Shown here: in pieces, positions 17,536-25,746 of the stretch | Numbering within the stretch: the first letter of the stretch is position 1 | Layout: each line of letters opens with the position of its first letter | Assembly (NCBI GenBank): GCA_002437495.1 | Contig: DJQA01000015.1 | Location: forward strand, 1-64,000 | Origin: Prevotellaceae bacterium UBA6398 | GTDB lineage: Bacteria > Bacteroidota > Bacteroidia > Bacteroidales > Bacteroidaceae | Direction of reading: 5' to 3' | Length of the DNA: 64,000 nt | Translations under genes and position numbers: made by a program | The notes under the pieces: generated by a model | Database searches by the model: none | The model's input: only the letters and a program-made list of their open reading frames with translations | Told to the model about the DNA's origin: nothing

Positions 17536-18657
17536 ATGAACGGAGTTATGTTCAGAATTTGTTGCGCCAATTTCTTGTTGGTGGCTGCCGTTATGGTGCA
17601 GCTTGCTTCTATTATGTATGTCGGGCGTGCCGATGGTGTTTCCATGCGCCCTGTTTCTTTTGCTGTGGCTGCTTTTTCCCTGGGTTTGTATGCGCCGGGA
17701 CCGTTTTGCTCGTATATAGTGGCGCGGTATCAAAGAAAGAGTGTTTACATGATATCGTTGCTGTTGCTTGTTGCAATTTCCGGGATAATGTGTTTCAGTC
17801 GGGATATTGTGTCGATTGCCTCAATAAGGTTTCTCGAGGGTGCGGTATGCGGTTTGGCGCAGGTTTCACTGGGAAGCACGTTACTTAATGACCTTACTGT
17901 ATCGGAGCGGCGAACGCTTTCGGATTACTATTTTGCGTGGTCGGCTATTTTCGCAATGCCGGTTGGTGTGGCTGCGGCATATTGGGCGGTGCCTGTTTTC
18001 GGTTTCAATGCGGTGTTGCTTGCAAGCATGCTTATGATGCTGTTTTCCATGCTCTCGGTAATGAGAATAAATGTACCGTTTCGCGCTCCGATAAACGTAA
18101 AACTTTTTAGTTGCGACCGCTTTTGGCAGAAAAACGACCTGCTCCCGTTTATAAACCTGCTGTTGCTTTCCACCACGTTCGGCATGTTTGTGGCTGCCAA
18201 CCATAGGCCTATGATGTTTCTATTTGCAGCGCTGGGCGTGCTGGGGGCCTATCCTTTGCGTAAGATGGTATTTACTGATGCGGATGTGCGTGCCGAGATA
18301 GTAACGGGAATGATACTTGTTTTGGCAGCGTTGCTGATACCTTTTGCCACATCTTCGCCCGCCTCTCTCCATGCAGCGGCTTTGCTGTTCGGCGCGGGCA
18401 TAGGATTGAGTTCTTCGCGGTTTTTACTGTATTTTTTGAAAATGACCGGGCATTGCCAGCGTGGCACGGCGCAAAACACCTATATGCTTTCTCGCGAGTG
18501 TGGTTATGCAGCGGGCTTCGTTTCGGCTTTCTTCGTTCCGCATCCGGCTGTGATAGCCATTCCCATGGCGCTGGTTTCTATGTTTTTTTATCTGGCTGTA
18601 ACGCATCCGTGGTTTTTGAAACACAAAGACAGGTATTTCAAATTCCGTGAGGTTTGA
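17536..18657 (+). CDS. Major facilitator superfamily transporter
   Basis: The protein is about 373 aa with about 11-12 hydrophobic segments. The loop between helices 2 and 3 has YIVARYQRKSVYMIS, a variant of the MFS motif A with basic residues, and helix 4 has IRFLEGAVCGLAQV. The ATG at 17536 is chosen because an in-frame start at 17476 would overlap the end of panB and add a polar stretch. The substrate is unknown; linkage to panB is weak evidence for a metabolite exporter or pantoate-related function. Confidence 0.75.
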   Translation: MNGVMFRICCANFLLVAAVMVQLASIMYVGRADGVSMRPVSFAVAAFSLGLYAPGPFCSYIVARYQRKSVYMISLLLLVAISGIMCFSRDIVSIASIRFLEGAVCGLAQVSLGSTLLNDLTVSERRTLSDYYFAWSAIFAMPVGVAAAYWAVPVFGFNAVLLASMLMMLFSMLSVMRINVPFRAPINVKLFSCDRFWQKNDLLPFINLLLLSTTFGMFVAANHRPMMFLFAALGVLGAYPLRKMVFTDADVRAEIVTGMILVLAALLIPFATSSPASLHAAALLFGAGIGLSSSRFLLYFLKMTGHCQRGTAQNTYMLSRECGYAAGFVSAFFVPHPAVIAIPMALVSMFFYLAVTHPWFLKHKDRYFKFREV

Positions 18658-18683
18658 TATAGATTTAGCATCGTTCAGGGGGT

Positions 18684-18768
18684 GAAAATTATGTCTGATG
18701 TAATTTGAATTATATCAGACATAATTTTTTCTAAATAGGACATGGTTTTTTCTATATCTCATATGGTT
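18684..18768 (+). repeat. 21-bp phased palindrome array, copy 4 (4 units)
   Basis: Unit centres are at 18696, 18717, 18738 and 18759. It sits in the convergent gap between the MFS gene and the DUF262-HNH gene. It is followed by the GGGGTACGTTGCATACGCCC repeat at 18802-18850. Confidence 0.95.
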
Positions 18769-18801
18769 TCCGGGGTGTTTCGAGATAAACAAGCGATTTA
18801 G

Positions 18802-18938
18802 GTTTTGCGCCGATTGCAGGGGTACGTTGCATACGCCCTGTGCGCCACCGCGTGAACCGCACAACGAACCACCGCCACGACATTGCAAAACGGCGCAAAT
18901 CAGGGCGTATGCCATACGCCCCTACGTTGACGCAATTT
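18802..18938. repeat. Inverted pair of GGGGCGTATNNCATACGCCC repeats
   Basis: The left copy (18815-18850) contains AGGGGTACGTTGCATACGCC followed by TGTGCGCCACCGCG. The right copy (18893-18938) is in the opposite orientation and contains AGGGCGTATGCCATACGCCC, which is itself a perfect palindrome apart from its centre. The two copies could pair into a large cruciform or RNA hairpin directly downstream of the DUF262-HNH gene. Confidence 0.7.
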
Positions 18939-18978
18939 TCTGATTTTTCGCATTTTGAACGAAATGTTTTGGCGTCGT

Positions 18979-20103
18979 TCAATTTGCGCCTTTGCGGCGG
19001 TTGCATTCCCTGCAAAGCATTTGGCAGTTCTCCTCCACGGTGCGTCCGCCGTCCCGCCACGGGGTGATGTGGTCGCCCTCCATGAACTCTATGTCGAGTT
19101 CCTTGCCGCAAATGGCGCATTTGTGCCCCTGTCTCTCCCACGCCGCAAGTTTCATTTTTTCGGGGAATGTGCGCAGATCGAGTTCGTGCTCGTCGCCGGT
19201 AAGCACGTAAGGAATTATTCCGCCGGGTTTCTGAATTTCATCGTCCTGCACGAGCGTTGATATGCGTTTTCCCAAAGCCGCAGTGTCGAGAGCCTGTTCG
19301 TGAAAACGGTCGTAGAAATAAGCCCAATCAAGTCCTTTCATTATTTTCTTGAACCTTTTCATGTCGAAATTGGTTATCGCCCAATTAAGCACGTTCTGGA
19401 AATAGCTCCACAGGTTGTTCGCGTTTGGGTCGTGCTGGTGTTTCGCCATATATCCTATGGCACTTTGATTGTGTCCCGTGCGCGTTTCGTGGTCTGCCAT
19501 CCACTCCAGGGCTTTTTTGAGAAAGTCCTGTCTGTTTGGCGAGCCGTTCACCAAATCTTTGCCAAGGCGGTATGCGCCGCAGTTGTTTTTAGAGAAATGC
19601 CGCTTGGCGTCGCTCACGAACGGCCCGGCGTAAACGGCGTTGCTAATCTCCTGCTCGTTAAGCGGCTTCCCCGCTATGTTTATTGTCTTGAACCATTCCA
19701 GTTTCTCCGACGCCTCCCCCTCGCACACATACACCGTGAGCTTGTAGCCGAGTATGCGCTTCTGCACGTCTGCGGGCTGGTTGAAGAAGTTCTTGAAGTC
19801 AACGCTGAACTTGCCCGCCACGTATTCGCACAGCGAGAGCGTGCGCTGCTGTCCGTCCATCACTTCGTACGGGCATTCGGCATCCTCGCTTCTTCTCACC
19901 CAACACATCACGTTCAACGGGTAGCCGCTCAGCACGGTGCGTATAACCGCCTCCTGCTCCTTTGTGTTGTAAATGAACTCGCGCTGGTATGGCGGGCGGA
20001 TGTCGAGCCTGCCGCCATAGCCGCGCACGCCCAGCTCTTCGTTGTTTGAGTAACCGTCCGTAATCTCCCCGACGGTTACTTCTGTCTGCTTTATTGTCAT
20101 CAT
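18979..20103 (-). CDS. DUF262 (GmrS-like) - HNH endonuclease fusion
   Basis: The protein is 374 aa. The N-terminal DUF262 domain carries IRPPYQREFIY (residues 36-46) and MDGQQRTLS (82-90); DGQQR is the ParB-like nucleotide-binding/hydrolysis motif of GmrSD and related defence proteins. The C-terminus is an HNH/McrA-type nuclease: CAICGKELDIEF, then GDHITPWRDGG, then CQMLCRECNRRKG, with the Zn-binding Cys pairs and the catalytic His. It should cut DNA in an NTP-dependent manner. Its start is 6 bp after the stop of an EcoRI-type adenine methyltransferase, so the two form an operon and probably a restriction-modification or modification-gated nuclease pair. No typical EcoRI-like nuclease is present. 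Confidence 0.85.
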   Translation of the reverse strand: MMTIKQTEVTVGEITDGYSNNEELGVRGYGGRLDIRPPYQREFIYNTKEQEAVIRTVLSGYPLNVMCWVRRSEDAECPYEVMDGQQRTLSLCEYVAGKFSVDFKNFFNQPADVQKRILGYKLTVYVCEGEASEKLEWFKTINIAGKPLNEQEISNAVYAGPFVSDAKRHFSKNNCGAYRLGKDLVNGSPNRQDFLKKALEWMADHETRTGHNQSAIGYMAKHQHDPNANNLWSYFQNVLNWAITNFDMKRFKKIMKGLDWAYFYDRFHEQALDTAALGKRISTLVQDDEIQKPGGIIPYVLTGDEHELDLRTFPEKMKLAAWERQGHKCAICGKELDIEFMEGDHITPWRDGGRTVEENCQMLCRECNRRKGAN

Positions 20104-20109
20104 GATATA

Positions 20110-21129
20110 CTAATGTTTTATTCGGCAAATAGCTAAACGTTTGTACTTTTCCTTCCCATTAACAACGGCTTTGGCTAAATCCCAAGGACCATCGCTTCCG
20201 TGGTTTATAATTCCCACAATCTCAAACTGTGTCGGGCAATATTTGTCGAGAAAAGTGATAGGCACTCCCATAACGCCGTCGTAGTCGCAGGGTATGTCGG
20301 CGGTGCGGCCCACTTCTATGGCATCGTAGTTGTCGTATTTGGGATAGGCTTCCGGGGAGTAGCGGCAGACCAAATCAAGTTCCTCGTTGCGCTTGGGTAT
20401 TTCGAGGTTGGTGAACCACATTACGCCAGAAACCCTGATCATTCCCTTGCGGTGGTCGCCGGCTGTGGCAGTGTCCTCGTAGGGCGACATGAAATGCGCC
20501 GCAGCTCCCTTGAAGCCGTAGCCCAACCACAGCCGGTTGTCTTTTATGTATGGGAAAATCTCCTTGTAGGTTATTGCGTTCTGGTTGCCGACGATTATGA
20601 ACTTCTTGTTGTGCTTCATGAGTTGTGCCACATACTCGCGGAAAAGCGAGAATGGCGGATTTGTAACCACGATGTCGGCTTCTTTCAGAAGTTCCTCGCA
20701 TTCCTCGCTGCGGAAGTCCCCCGTTTGCAGGGTTGAAAGCACATTCCTGTCGTTTTGCAGAAGATAGCGCACATCCGAAAGGTCGATTGCCCCGTCGCCG
20801 TTGAGGTCTTTCACCTCCGTAATCTCCACCTTGTATGCGGTTTTCTTTGGCTCGCAGTAAAACTCCTCGAAGTGTATCTGCAGTTCGTTGCCCTGCACCG
20901 GCGAACCGTTGTAGCAGGTGCAGATTAGCTTTTTCAGACCGAGCTGGTTGAAGTGGAGCGCGAAGTACTTGAAGAAATTGCTTTCGTAAGGGTCGTCGCA
21001 GTTGCACAGAATGGTTTTGCCGCGAAAGTGCTGCCAGTAGTGTTGCAACTCGCGCTCAATGTCGGGGAGCTGGGTGTAGAACTCGTCCTTTTTTGCCGTT
21101 CTTGCGGCACTCAAGTTTTTGTTTGCCAT
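20110..21129 (-). CDS. EcoRI-family adenine-specific DNA methyltransferase
   Basis: The protein is 339 aa. KNLSAARTAKKDEFYTQ at the N-terminus and the catalytic motif DIVVTNPPFSLFREYVAQ (about residues 152-169), followed by FIIVGNQNAITYKEIFPYI, match the MT_EcoRI family, which methylates the N6 of adenine. Between them is DLNGDGAIDLSDVRYLL, an EF-hand/dockerin-like segment that appears inserted in the SAM domain. It should protect host DNA from the adjacent DUF262-HNH nuclease. GAATTC occurs in the window (for example at 48418 and 53453), but the true target is unknown. The start codon lies about 55 bp after a terminator of the RNA candidate. Confidence 0.9.
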   Translation of the reverse strand: MANKNLSAARTAKKDEFYTQLPDIERELQHYWQHFRGKTILCNCDDPYESNFFKYFALHFNQLGLKKLICTCYNGSPVQGNELQIHFEEFYCEPKKTAYKVEITEVKDLNGDGAIDLSDVRYLLQNDRNVLSTLQTGDFRSEECEELLKEADIVVTNPPFSLFREYVAQLMKHNKKFIIVGNQNAITYKEIFPYIKDNRLWLGYGFKGAAAHFMSPYEDTATAGDHRKGMIRVSGVMWFTNLEIPKRNEELDLVCRYSPEAYPKYDNYDAIEVGRTADIPCDYDGVMGVPITFLDKYCPTQFEIVGIINHGSDGPWDLAKAVVNGKEKYKRLAICRIKH

Positions 21130-21182
21130 AAGCAGATTGACAGTTGTTTTAAGGCATACCGACTATCAATCCGCCAAGACGC

Positions 21183-21203
21183 AAAAAAGGCGTGATGCCT
21201 CTT
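21183..21203 (-). terminator. Terminator of the structured RNA candidate
   Basis: Minus strand: AAGAGGC, 5-base loop, GCCTTTTTT. The stem runs straight into the T tract. Confidence 0.6.
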
Positions 21204-21395
21204 ATCGCGTTTAGCACGGGGCGGCCTCGGAATGGAGCCCCGGTCCCATCTAAGAATGCAACACGCCTATGACGTGAGCATTGCATTAAAGATGGGGCAA
21301 GGAGGTTCGCATACGAGCCGCCTGTCACATATTATTTCCGTGCTTGTTATTCCAATTGAGTTTCCGAGGCTCTTGGCTAAACGCGAAATAATAGC
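21183..21395 (-). ncRNA. Candidate 6S-like structured RNA (long rod with central bubble)
   Basis: The interval folds into a nested rod. The closing stem is 21202-21215 with 21376-21391 (GCGTTTAGC/GCTAAACGC). Then come ACGG/CCGT (21216-21219 with 21338-21341), GGCGGC..TCG/CGAGCCGCC (21220-21229 with 21314-21322), a central bubble of 15 and 17 bases (21230-21244 and 21297-21313), CCCATCT/AGATGGG (21245-21251 with 21290-21296), AATGCAA/TTGCATT (21255-21261 with 21281-21287), and CACG/CGTG with a 7-base loop. About 200 nt with one large central bubble is the architecture of 6S RNA, which binds sigma-70 RNA polymerase. The minus strand is preferred because a terminator follows it. The family name is inference. 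Confidence 0.55.
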
Positions 21396-21420
21396 GAATG
21401 CTTTGTTTTTACGTAAAAAA

Positions 21421-21447
21421 TGGCGGACAAGGCTTGCGCCAAGTCCG
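21421..21447 (-). terminator. Imperfect hairpin with T tract upstream of the RNA candidate
   Basis: Minus strand: CGGACTTGGC, GCAA loop, GCCTTGTCCG (two internal mismatches), then CCATTTTTT. It may stop read-through from pheS before the RNA candidate begins. Confidence 0.45.
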
Positions 21448-21493
21448 TTTCAAAAGTACAAAAAGTTTGCGTAACGACGCATTTTTCTGTGCA

Positions 21494-21528
21494 TAAAAAA
21501 CATCGGCGGGGTATTCCCTGCCGATGTT
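21494..21528 (-). terminator. Intrinsic terminator of pheS
   Basis: Minus strand: AACATCGGCAGGG, short loop, CCCCGCCGATGTT followed by TTTTT. It starts about 38 bp after the pheS stop. Confidence 0.9.
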
Positions 21529-21565
21529 AGTGTATAAGGCCACGCCCTTTGGCGCGTGTGGCTTC

Positions 21566-22585
21566 TTAGTTGGCTGCCGTGAACTCTTCGAGAAACCTCA
21601 CGTCGTTTTCGGAAAAAAGCCTCAGGTCGTCAACCTTGTATTTCAGGTTGGCGATTCTCTCCACGCCCATTCCGAAAGCGTAGCCTGTGTATTCCTTGGA
21701 GTCTATGCCGTTTGCGTCGAGAACCGCAGGGTCAACCATTCCGCAGCCGAGTATTTCCACCCACCCTGTGTTCTTGCAGAACGAGCAGCCCTTGCCTCCG
21801 CAAATGTCGCAGCTTATGTCCATTTCGGCCGAAGGCTCGGTAAACGGGAAGTATGACGGACGCAGGCGGATTTTTGTCTCAGCCCCGAACATTTCGCGGG
21901 CGAATGTGAGCAGCACCTGCTTGAGGTCGGCAAATGAAACCTGCTTGTCGATGTAAAGTCCCTCCACCTGGTGGAAGAAACAGTGGGCGCGCGCCGAGAT
22001 TGCCTCGTTGCGGTAAACGCGCCCCGGGCAAATAACCCTTATTGGCGGCTGGCTGCGCTCCATTACGCGGCTTTGCACGGAGCTTGTGTGGGTTCGCAGC
22101 AGAATGTTGGGGCTTTCAATGAAGAAAGTGTCCTGCATGTCGCGTGCGGGGTGGTCTGCGGGAAAGTTCATCGATGAGAACACATGCCAATCGTCTTCAA
22201 CTTCCGGCCCTTGCGCCAACACAAAGCCCATTCTTCCGAATATGTTTATTATTTCGTTCTCAACGAGCGTAAGCGGGTGGCGTGTGCCTAACTTCACAGG
22301 CGCCGCCGTGCGCGTGAGGTCTGTGTCGGCGACGGTGTCATCGGCGGTAGCAAGACTTTCGCGAAGGCTGTTGATTTTTTCGGTGGCCGCCTGTTTCAAG
22401 GCGTTTATCTTCATGCCAACTTCGCGCTTCATGTCTGCCGGTACATTGCGAAACTCGTTCATGAGCTGGCTTATCTCGCCTTTTTTGCTCAAATATTTCA
22501 CACGCAACGCTTCGATGTCTTTTGCATCCTTTGCGCTTAGCGTTTTTACCTCTTCGAGAATTTGCTGTATTTTCTCTATAATCAT
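21566..22585 (-). CDS. pheS: Phenylalanyl-tRNA synthetase alpha subunit
   Basis: The protein is about 339 aa from the ATG at 22585 (MIIEKIQQILEEVKTL). It has the N-terminal coiled-coil, class II motif 1 (RHPLTLVENEIINIFGRMGF), motif 2 (LLRTHTSSVQSRVM ... RVYRNEAISARAHCFFHQVEG), SYFPFTEPSAEMDISC, a CDICGGKGCSFCK metal-binding-like insert, and motif 3 GFGMGVERIANLKY-type (YAFGMGVERIANLKY). With PheT (not in the window) it charges tRNA-Phe. The longer in-frame start at 22642 lies upstream of the promoter and is rejected. Confidence 0.97.
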   Translation of the reverse strand: MIIEKIQQILEEVKTLSAKDAKDIEALRVKYLSKKGEISQLMNEFRNVPADMKREVGMKINALKQAATEKINSLRESLATADDTVADTDLTRTAAPVKLGTRHPLTLVENEIINIFGRMGFVLAQGPEVEDDWHVFSSMNFPADHPARDMQDTFFIESPNILLRTHTSSVQSRVMERSQPPIRVICPGRVYRNEAISARAHCFFHQVEGLYIDKQVSFADLKQVLLTFAREMFGAETKIRLRPSYFPFTEPSAEMDISCDICGGKGCSFCKNTGWVEILGCGMVDPAVLDANGIDSKEYTGYAFGMGVERIANLKYKVDDLRLFSENDVRFLEEFTAAN

Positions 22586-22612
22586 GATGTTCTTGTTCTT
22601 CAAAATTTGAAG

Positions 22613-22643
22613 CAAAGTTAGCCATTTTCTGCCTAACTGCAAT
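22613..22643 (-). promoter_or_regulatory. Bacteroides-type promoter of pheS
   Basis: Minus strand: ATTG (22640-22643), 19-bp spacer, TAACTTTG (22613-22620). It ends 28 bp before the chosen start codon. Confidence 0.75.
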
Positions 22644-22673
22644 CTGTTAATACGGATAAAAGGCTTATTTTTG
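22643..22673 (+). promoter_or_regulatory. Bacteroides-type promoter of the DUF4348-murB operon
   Basis: TCTG (22643-22646), 19-bp spacer, TATTTTTG (22666-22673). It lies back to back with the pheS promoter. Confidence 0.6.
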
Positions 22674-22693
22674 CAGACGAATAACTAATAGAG

Positions 22694-23530
22694 ATGAAGA
22701 AGTTATATCTTGTGCTGCTTTTGGCGGTGGCGGTAATGTCGTGCAAAGACAACAAACCGGCGCAGACGGAAACTGCGGCGCAGGCGGCCGCAGAAGACTC
22801 GGCAAAAGCCAATGCCGACACAATAGGCATAGACTCCAACGAGGTAACACCGCCCAAGGCGGTAGATGAGCTCTTTGCCGATTTTATATATTCTTATACC
22901 ACAAACCGCAGCTTTCAGTATCGCAGAACGGATTTCCCTCTAAAAAAATATGCGAACGGGAAGTTTGTCGGCGTGGTGAACCGTATTGAATGGAAGTTTG
23001 ACAGGCTGTATTGCAAGCACAACTTACATATAATAATACTTGATGGCGAAAAGGAACTCGGCAACCTTATTTCCTTGCGTCCCGACACGGTGAGGGTGGA
23101 ACGGTTTCAATTTGGCAGGAAAAGGTGTAAGCAGTATGTTTTTGCACGCGAAAACGGAAGGTGGCGCATGAACCGTATAAACTACTTTCCTATAAGCAGG
23201 CACAAAGATGCGGCTTTTTGGGCTTTCTACGAGAAATTCGCCACAGACTCCGTGTTCCAAAGCAAACATCTTGACGAGACGATAGGTTTCATTACCTATG
23301 ACGAAGATAACCATTTCAAAAAAATAGAGGGACTTATAGAGAGCGACCAATGGCCCGTGTTTCATCCGGAATTGCCGGCGAAAGACATATTCAATATAGA
23401 TTACGGTTTGGGATTGCACAACAGAAAAGTGCGCGTGGTTTCGGTAAGGGGCAACTCAAACGGGATGTCGAGCATGTTTAAGTTTGTAAAACGTAAAGGC
23501 ACCTGGAAGCTTGTGAAATTTGAAAATTGA
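22694..23530 (+). CDS. DUF4348-type lipoprotein
   Basis: The protein is 278 aa. A lipoprotein signal peptide (MKKLYLVLLLAVAVMSC) has a lipobox ending in Cys17. A low-complexity Ala/Asp/Thr linker follows to about residue 45, then a globular domain from about residue 50 (VDELFADFIYSYTTNRSFQY) that resembles Bacteroidota DUF4348. It should be anchored in the outer or inner membrane. The function is unknown; co-transcription with murB hints at envelope biology. It ends 9 bp before the murB start. Confidence 0.75.
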   Translation: MKKLYLVLLLAVAVMSCKDNKPAQTETAAQAAAEDSAKANADTIGIDSNEVTPPKAVDELFADFIYSYTTNRSFQYRRTDFPLKKYANGKFVGVVNRIEWKFDRLYCKHNLHIIILDGEKELGNLISLRPDTVRVERFQFGRKRCKQYVFARENGRWRMNRINYFPISRHKDAAFWAFYEKFATDSVFQSKHLDETIGFITYDEDNHFKKIEGLIESDQWPVFHPELPAKDIFNIDYGLGLHNRKVRVVSVRGNSNGMSSMFKFVKRKGTWKLVKFEN

Positions 23531-23539
23531 CATTTGCGG

Positions 23540-24556
23540 ATGAATGTGTATGAAAACTGCTCGCTTTTGCACCATAACACTTTTGCCATAGAGGCAAAGG
23601 CGGCAAGGTTTGTTGAATACCGTTCCGTAAGTGAATTGAAAAAGGCACTTGGGGATTTTGGCGGCAAGAAAGGCGATGTTTGCCGAAACCTGTTTGTGGG
23701 GCAGGGCAGCAATCTTTTGTTTACGAAAGATTTCGAGGGAACCGTGTTTCACGGCAGCATATCCGATTTGAATGTGGCGGACGATGAGCAAGGCAGCGTT
23801 CTTGTGTCGGTTGGCGCGGGTATGATATGGGATGACTTTGTGGCGTGGTGCGTTGACAACAACTTATATGGCGCGGAAAACCTTTCGCTTATCCCCGGCG
23901 AGGTAGGGGCTGCCGCAGTGCAGAACATAGGGGCTTATGGTTCAGAGGCTTCAGACATAATAAAAACCGTGGAGGTTATTGATGCTCGCAGCTTGGAGGA
24001 AAAACGATTTTCGGTGCAGGATTGCGGGTATTCATATCGCCACAGTTTTTTCAAGGAAAATCCCGGAAAATTTGTGGTTCATCATGTTGTGTTCCGCTTA
24101 AGCAGAACTTTTGTGCCTAACCTTGAATACAAGGCTTTGGAGAAAGAGTTTGCCGGACGTGCGGGTGAATTCGGGGCAAAGGAAGTCAGGAATTTTGTGA
24201 TTGGTATGAGAAAATCAAAGCTCCCCGACCCGAAAATCCTTGGTAATGCCGGCTCTTTTTTCATGAACCCGGTTGTTACCGAAGGCAAATTTGCCGAGTT
24301 GCAGAAAGCCTTTCCCGATATGCCGCACTTCGCTACAGACAATGGAATTAAGATTCCCGCAGCATGGCTCATACAGCAATGCGGGTGGAAAGGCAGGCGA
24401 ATGGGGAAAGCCTGTGTTTATGAAAAACAGCCTTTGGTTATTGTAAACCTTGGAGGAGCAACTGCGGATGAGATCGTAAGTCTTTCACAGCGTGTTATTG
24501 ACAGTGTTTTTCAAAAGTTTGACATAAGGCTGAAACCCGAGGTTCAGTTTGTGTAA
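23540..24556 (+). CDS. murB: UDP-N-acetylenolpyruvoylglucosamine reductase MurB
   Basis: The protein is about 338 aa from the ATG at 23540 (MNVYENCSLLHHNTFAIEAKA). The FAD-binding motifs are VGQGSNLLFT, SLIPGEVGAAAVQNIGAYG and YSYRHSFFK. The C-terminal part has GNAGSFFMNPVV, with the catalytic Ser proton donor, and IPAAWLIQQCGWKGRRMG. It reduces enolpyruvyl-UDP-GlcNAc to UDP-MurNAc in peptidoglycan synthesis using NADPH. It is the middle gene of a three-gene operon. Confidence 0.97.
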   Translation: MNVYENCSLLHHNTFAIEAKAARFVEYRSVSELKKALGDFGGKKGDVCRNLFVGQGSNLLFTKDFEGTVFHGSISDLNVADDEQGSVLVSVGAGMIWDDFVAWCVDNNLYGAENLSLIPGEVGAAAVQNIGAYGSEASDIIKTVEVIDARSLEEKRFSVQDCGYSYRHSFFKENPGKFVVHHVVFRLSRTFVPNLEYKALEKEFAGRAGEFGAKEVRNFVIGMRKSKLPDPKILGNAGSFFMNPVVTEGKFAELQKAFPDMPHFATDNGIKIPAAWLIQQCGWKGRRMGKACVYEKQPLVIVNLGGATADEIVSLSQRVIDSVFQKFDIRLKPEVQFV

Positions 24557-24568
24557 AAGTTGCAGGTC

Positions 24569-25354
24569 ATGGTAGAAAATCAAAACTATGGCATATCGAA
24601 AATAACCTTTCTCGGCACGGGAACATCCACCGGCGTGCCCCAGTTGGGATGCGGCTGCGAGGTGTGCCGTTCCGCCGACCCGCACGACAGGAGGATGCGG
24701 TGCTCGTCCCTCGTGGAAATTGGCGGGGCGAGGATTTTGATAGATTGCGGTCCCGACTTTTATTTCCAAATGCTCCACAGGCCGTTTGCGCCGTTCGATG
24801 CAGTTTTGCTCACGCACGAGCATTATGACCACGTGGGCGGACTTGACGACTTGCGCCCTTACAGCATCGATGTGGCAGAAAAAATATTTTGCAACCCAAC
24901 CACGGCAAAACATATACACGAAAGGCTGCCGTATTGCTTCAAGTCAACCGATATCAAAAGATTGCCACATTTGGAAATGAATGTGGTCAATCCCCATGAA
25001 ACCTTTTATGTTAAAGATGTGCCGATAACGCCGTTGCGCATATTTCATGGGAGAATGGAGATACTTGGATACAGAATAGGGGGTTTGGCATACATTACGG
25101 ACATGAAGACAATACCCGAAGAGGAACTGCGGTACATTGCCGGGACTAAGCTTCTTGTTGTTAATGCACTGCGCAAGAAACCTCATCCCACACACCAGTC
25201 AATAGGCGAGGCTGTCGGGTTTGCAAAACAAACGGGAGTGCCGTTGGTTTATTTTATCCACATGAGCCATGAGGCGGGGCTTCACGCCGAACTGGAAAAA
25301 GAGCTTCCGGAGAATTTCCATGTTGCCTATGATGGACTTGAAGTGGAGTTTTGA
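24569..25354 (+). CDS. MBL-fold metallo-hydrolase (PhnP/RNase Z-like)
   Basis: The protein is about 261 aa. It begins with KITFLGTGTSTGVPQLGCGC, whose glycine-rich strand and Cys cluster (GCGCEVC) are typical of PhnP-like members. The metal motif is LLTHEHYDHVGGLDDL (HxHxDH), with further ligands in IDCGPDF, FHG and the late HMSHEAGLH. PhnP is a cyclic phosphodiesterase; other members act on nucleic acids or lipoate derivatives. The gene starts 12 bp after murB and is the end of that operon. Confidence 0.85.
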   Translation: MVENQNYGISKITFLGTGTSTGVPQLGCGCEVCRSADPHDRRMRCSSLVEIGGARILIDCGPDFYFQMLHRPFAPFDAVLLTHEHYDHVGGLDDLRPYSIDVAEKIFCNPTTAKHIHERLPYCFKSTDIKRLPHLEMNVVNPHETFYVKDVPITPLRIFHGRMEILGYRIGGLAYITDMKTIPEEELRYIAGTKLLVVNALRKKPHPTHQSIGEAVGFAKQTGVPLVYFIHMSHEAGLHAELEKELPENFHVAYDGLEVEF

Positions 25355-25421
25355 ACGCCGAAAACGAAGTCTGCAATTTCTGTAAAACCAAATCGGTTGC
25401 CCTTTTATACCCCCCCCGAAA

Positions 25422-25503
25422 ACCATATCGGATATAGGAAAAACCACGTCCTATGTAGAAAAAACTATATCAGACGTAGGAAAAATTATATCAGACCTAA
25501 TTT
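25422..25503 (-). repeat. 21-bp phased palindrome array, copy 5 (4 units)
   Basis: Unit centres are at 25430, 25451, 25472 and 25493. The polar end (TTTGCAATGGCAAAAATTAGG on the minus strand) is on the high-coordinate side. It lies in the convergent gap between the MBL gene and GH27. The outer flank (ATAACGAATTGTC on the minus strand) is shared with copy 1. Confidence 0.95.
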
Positions 25504-25696
25504 TTGCCATTGCAAACTTTTGAAAGACAATTCGTTATACAAGGAATGCTGTATGTGGGAATAACCTTGAAATACAAAGCGTTACGCAGTTTTTGCGATA
25601 TTGGTGGTTTCTCCTACTGCAATCCGACCGTGCTTGTCAGGCAATAAAAGATGCCAAACACTCCATTTTTGATTTCGTATTCCGTGCAAAAACAGC

Positions 25697-25734
25697 AAAG
25701 TAGGCTGCCCGGCAATTGCAGTGCAGCCTACTTT
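25697..25734 (-). terminator. Hairpin terminator of the GH27 gene
   Basis: Perfect 12-bp stem AAAGTAGGCTGC / GCAGCCTACTTT with a 14-base loop, 12 bp beyond the GH27 stop. The A/T ends allow action in both directions. Confidence 0.8.
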
Positions 25735-25746
25735 GTGCCATAAACC

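Noticed and set aside
21183..21395. tmRNA or RNase P RNA
   Set aside because: No tRNA-like acceptor/T-loop or P4-type conserved core is present; the fold is a single rod with a bubble.
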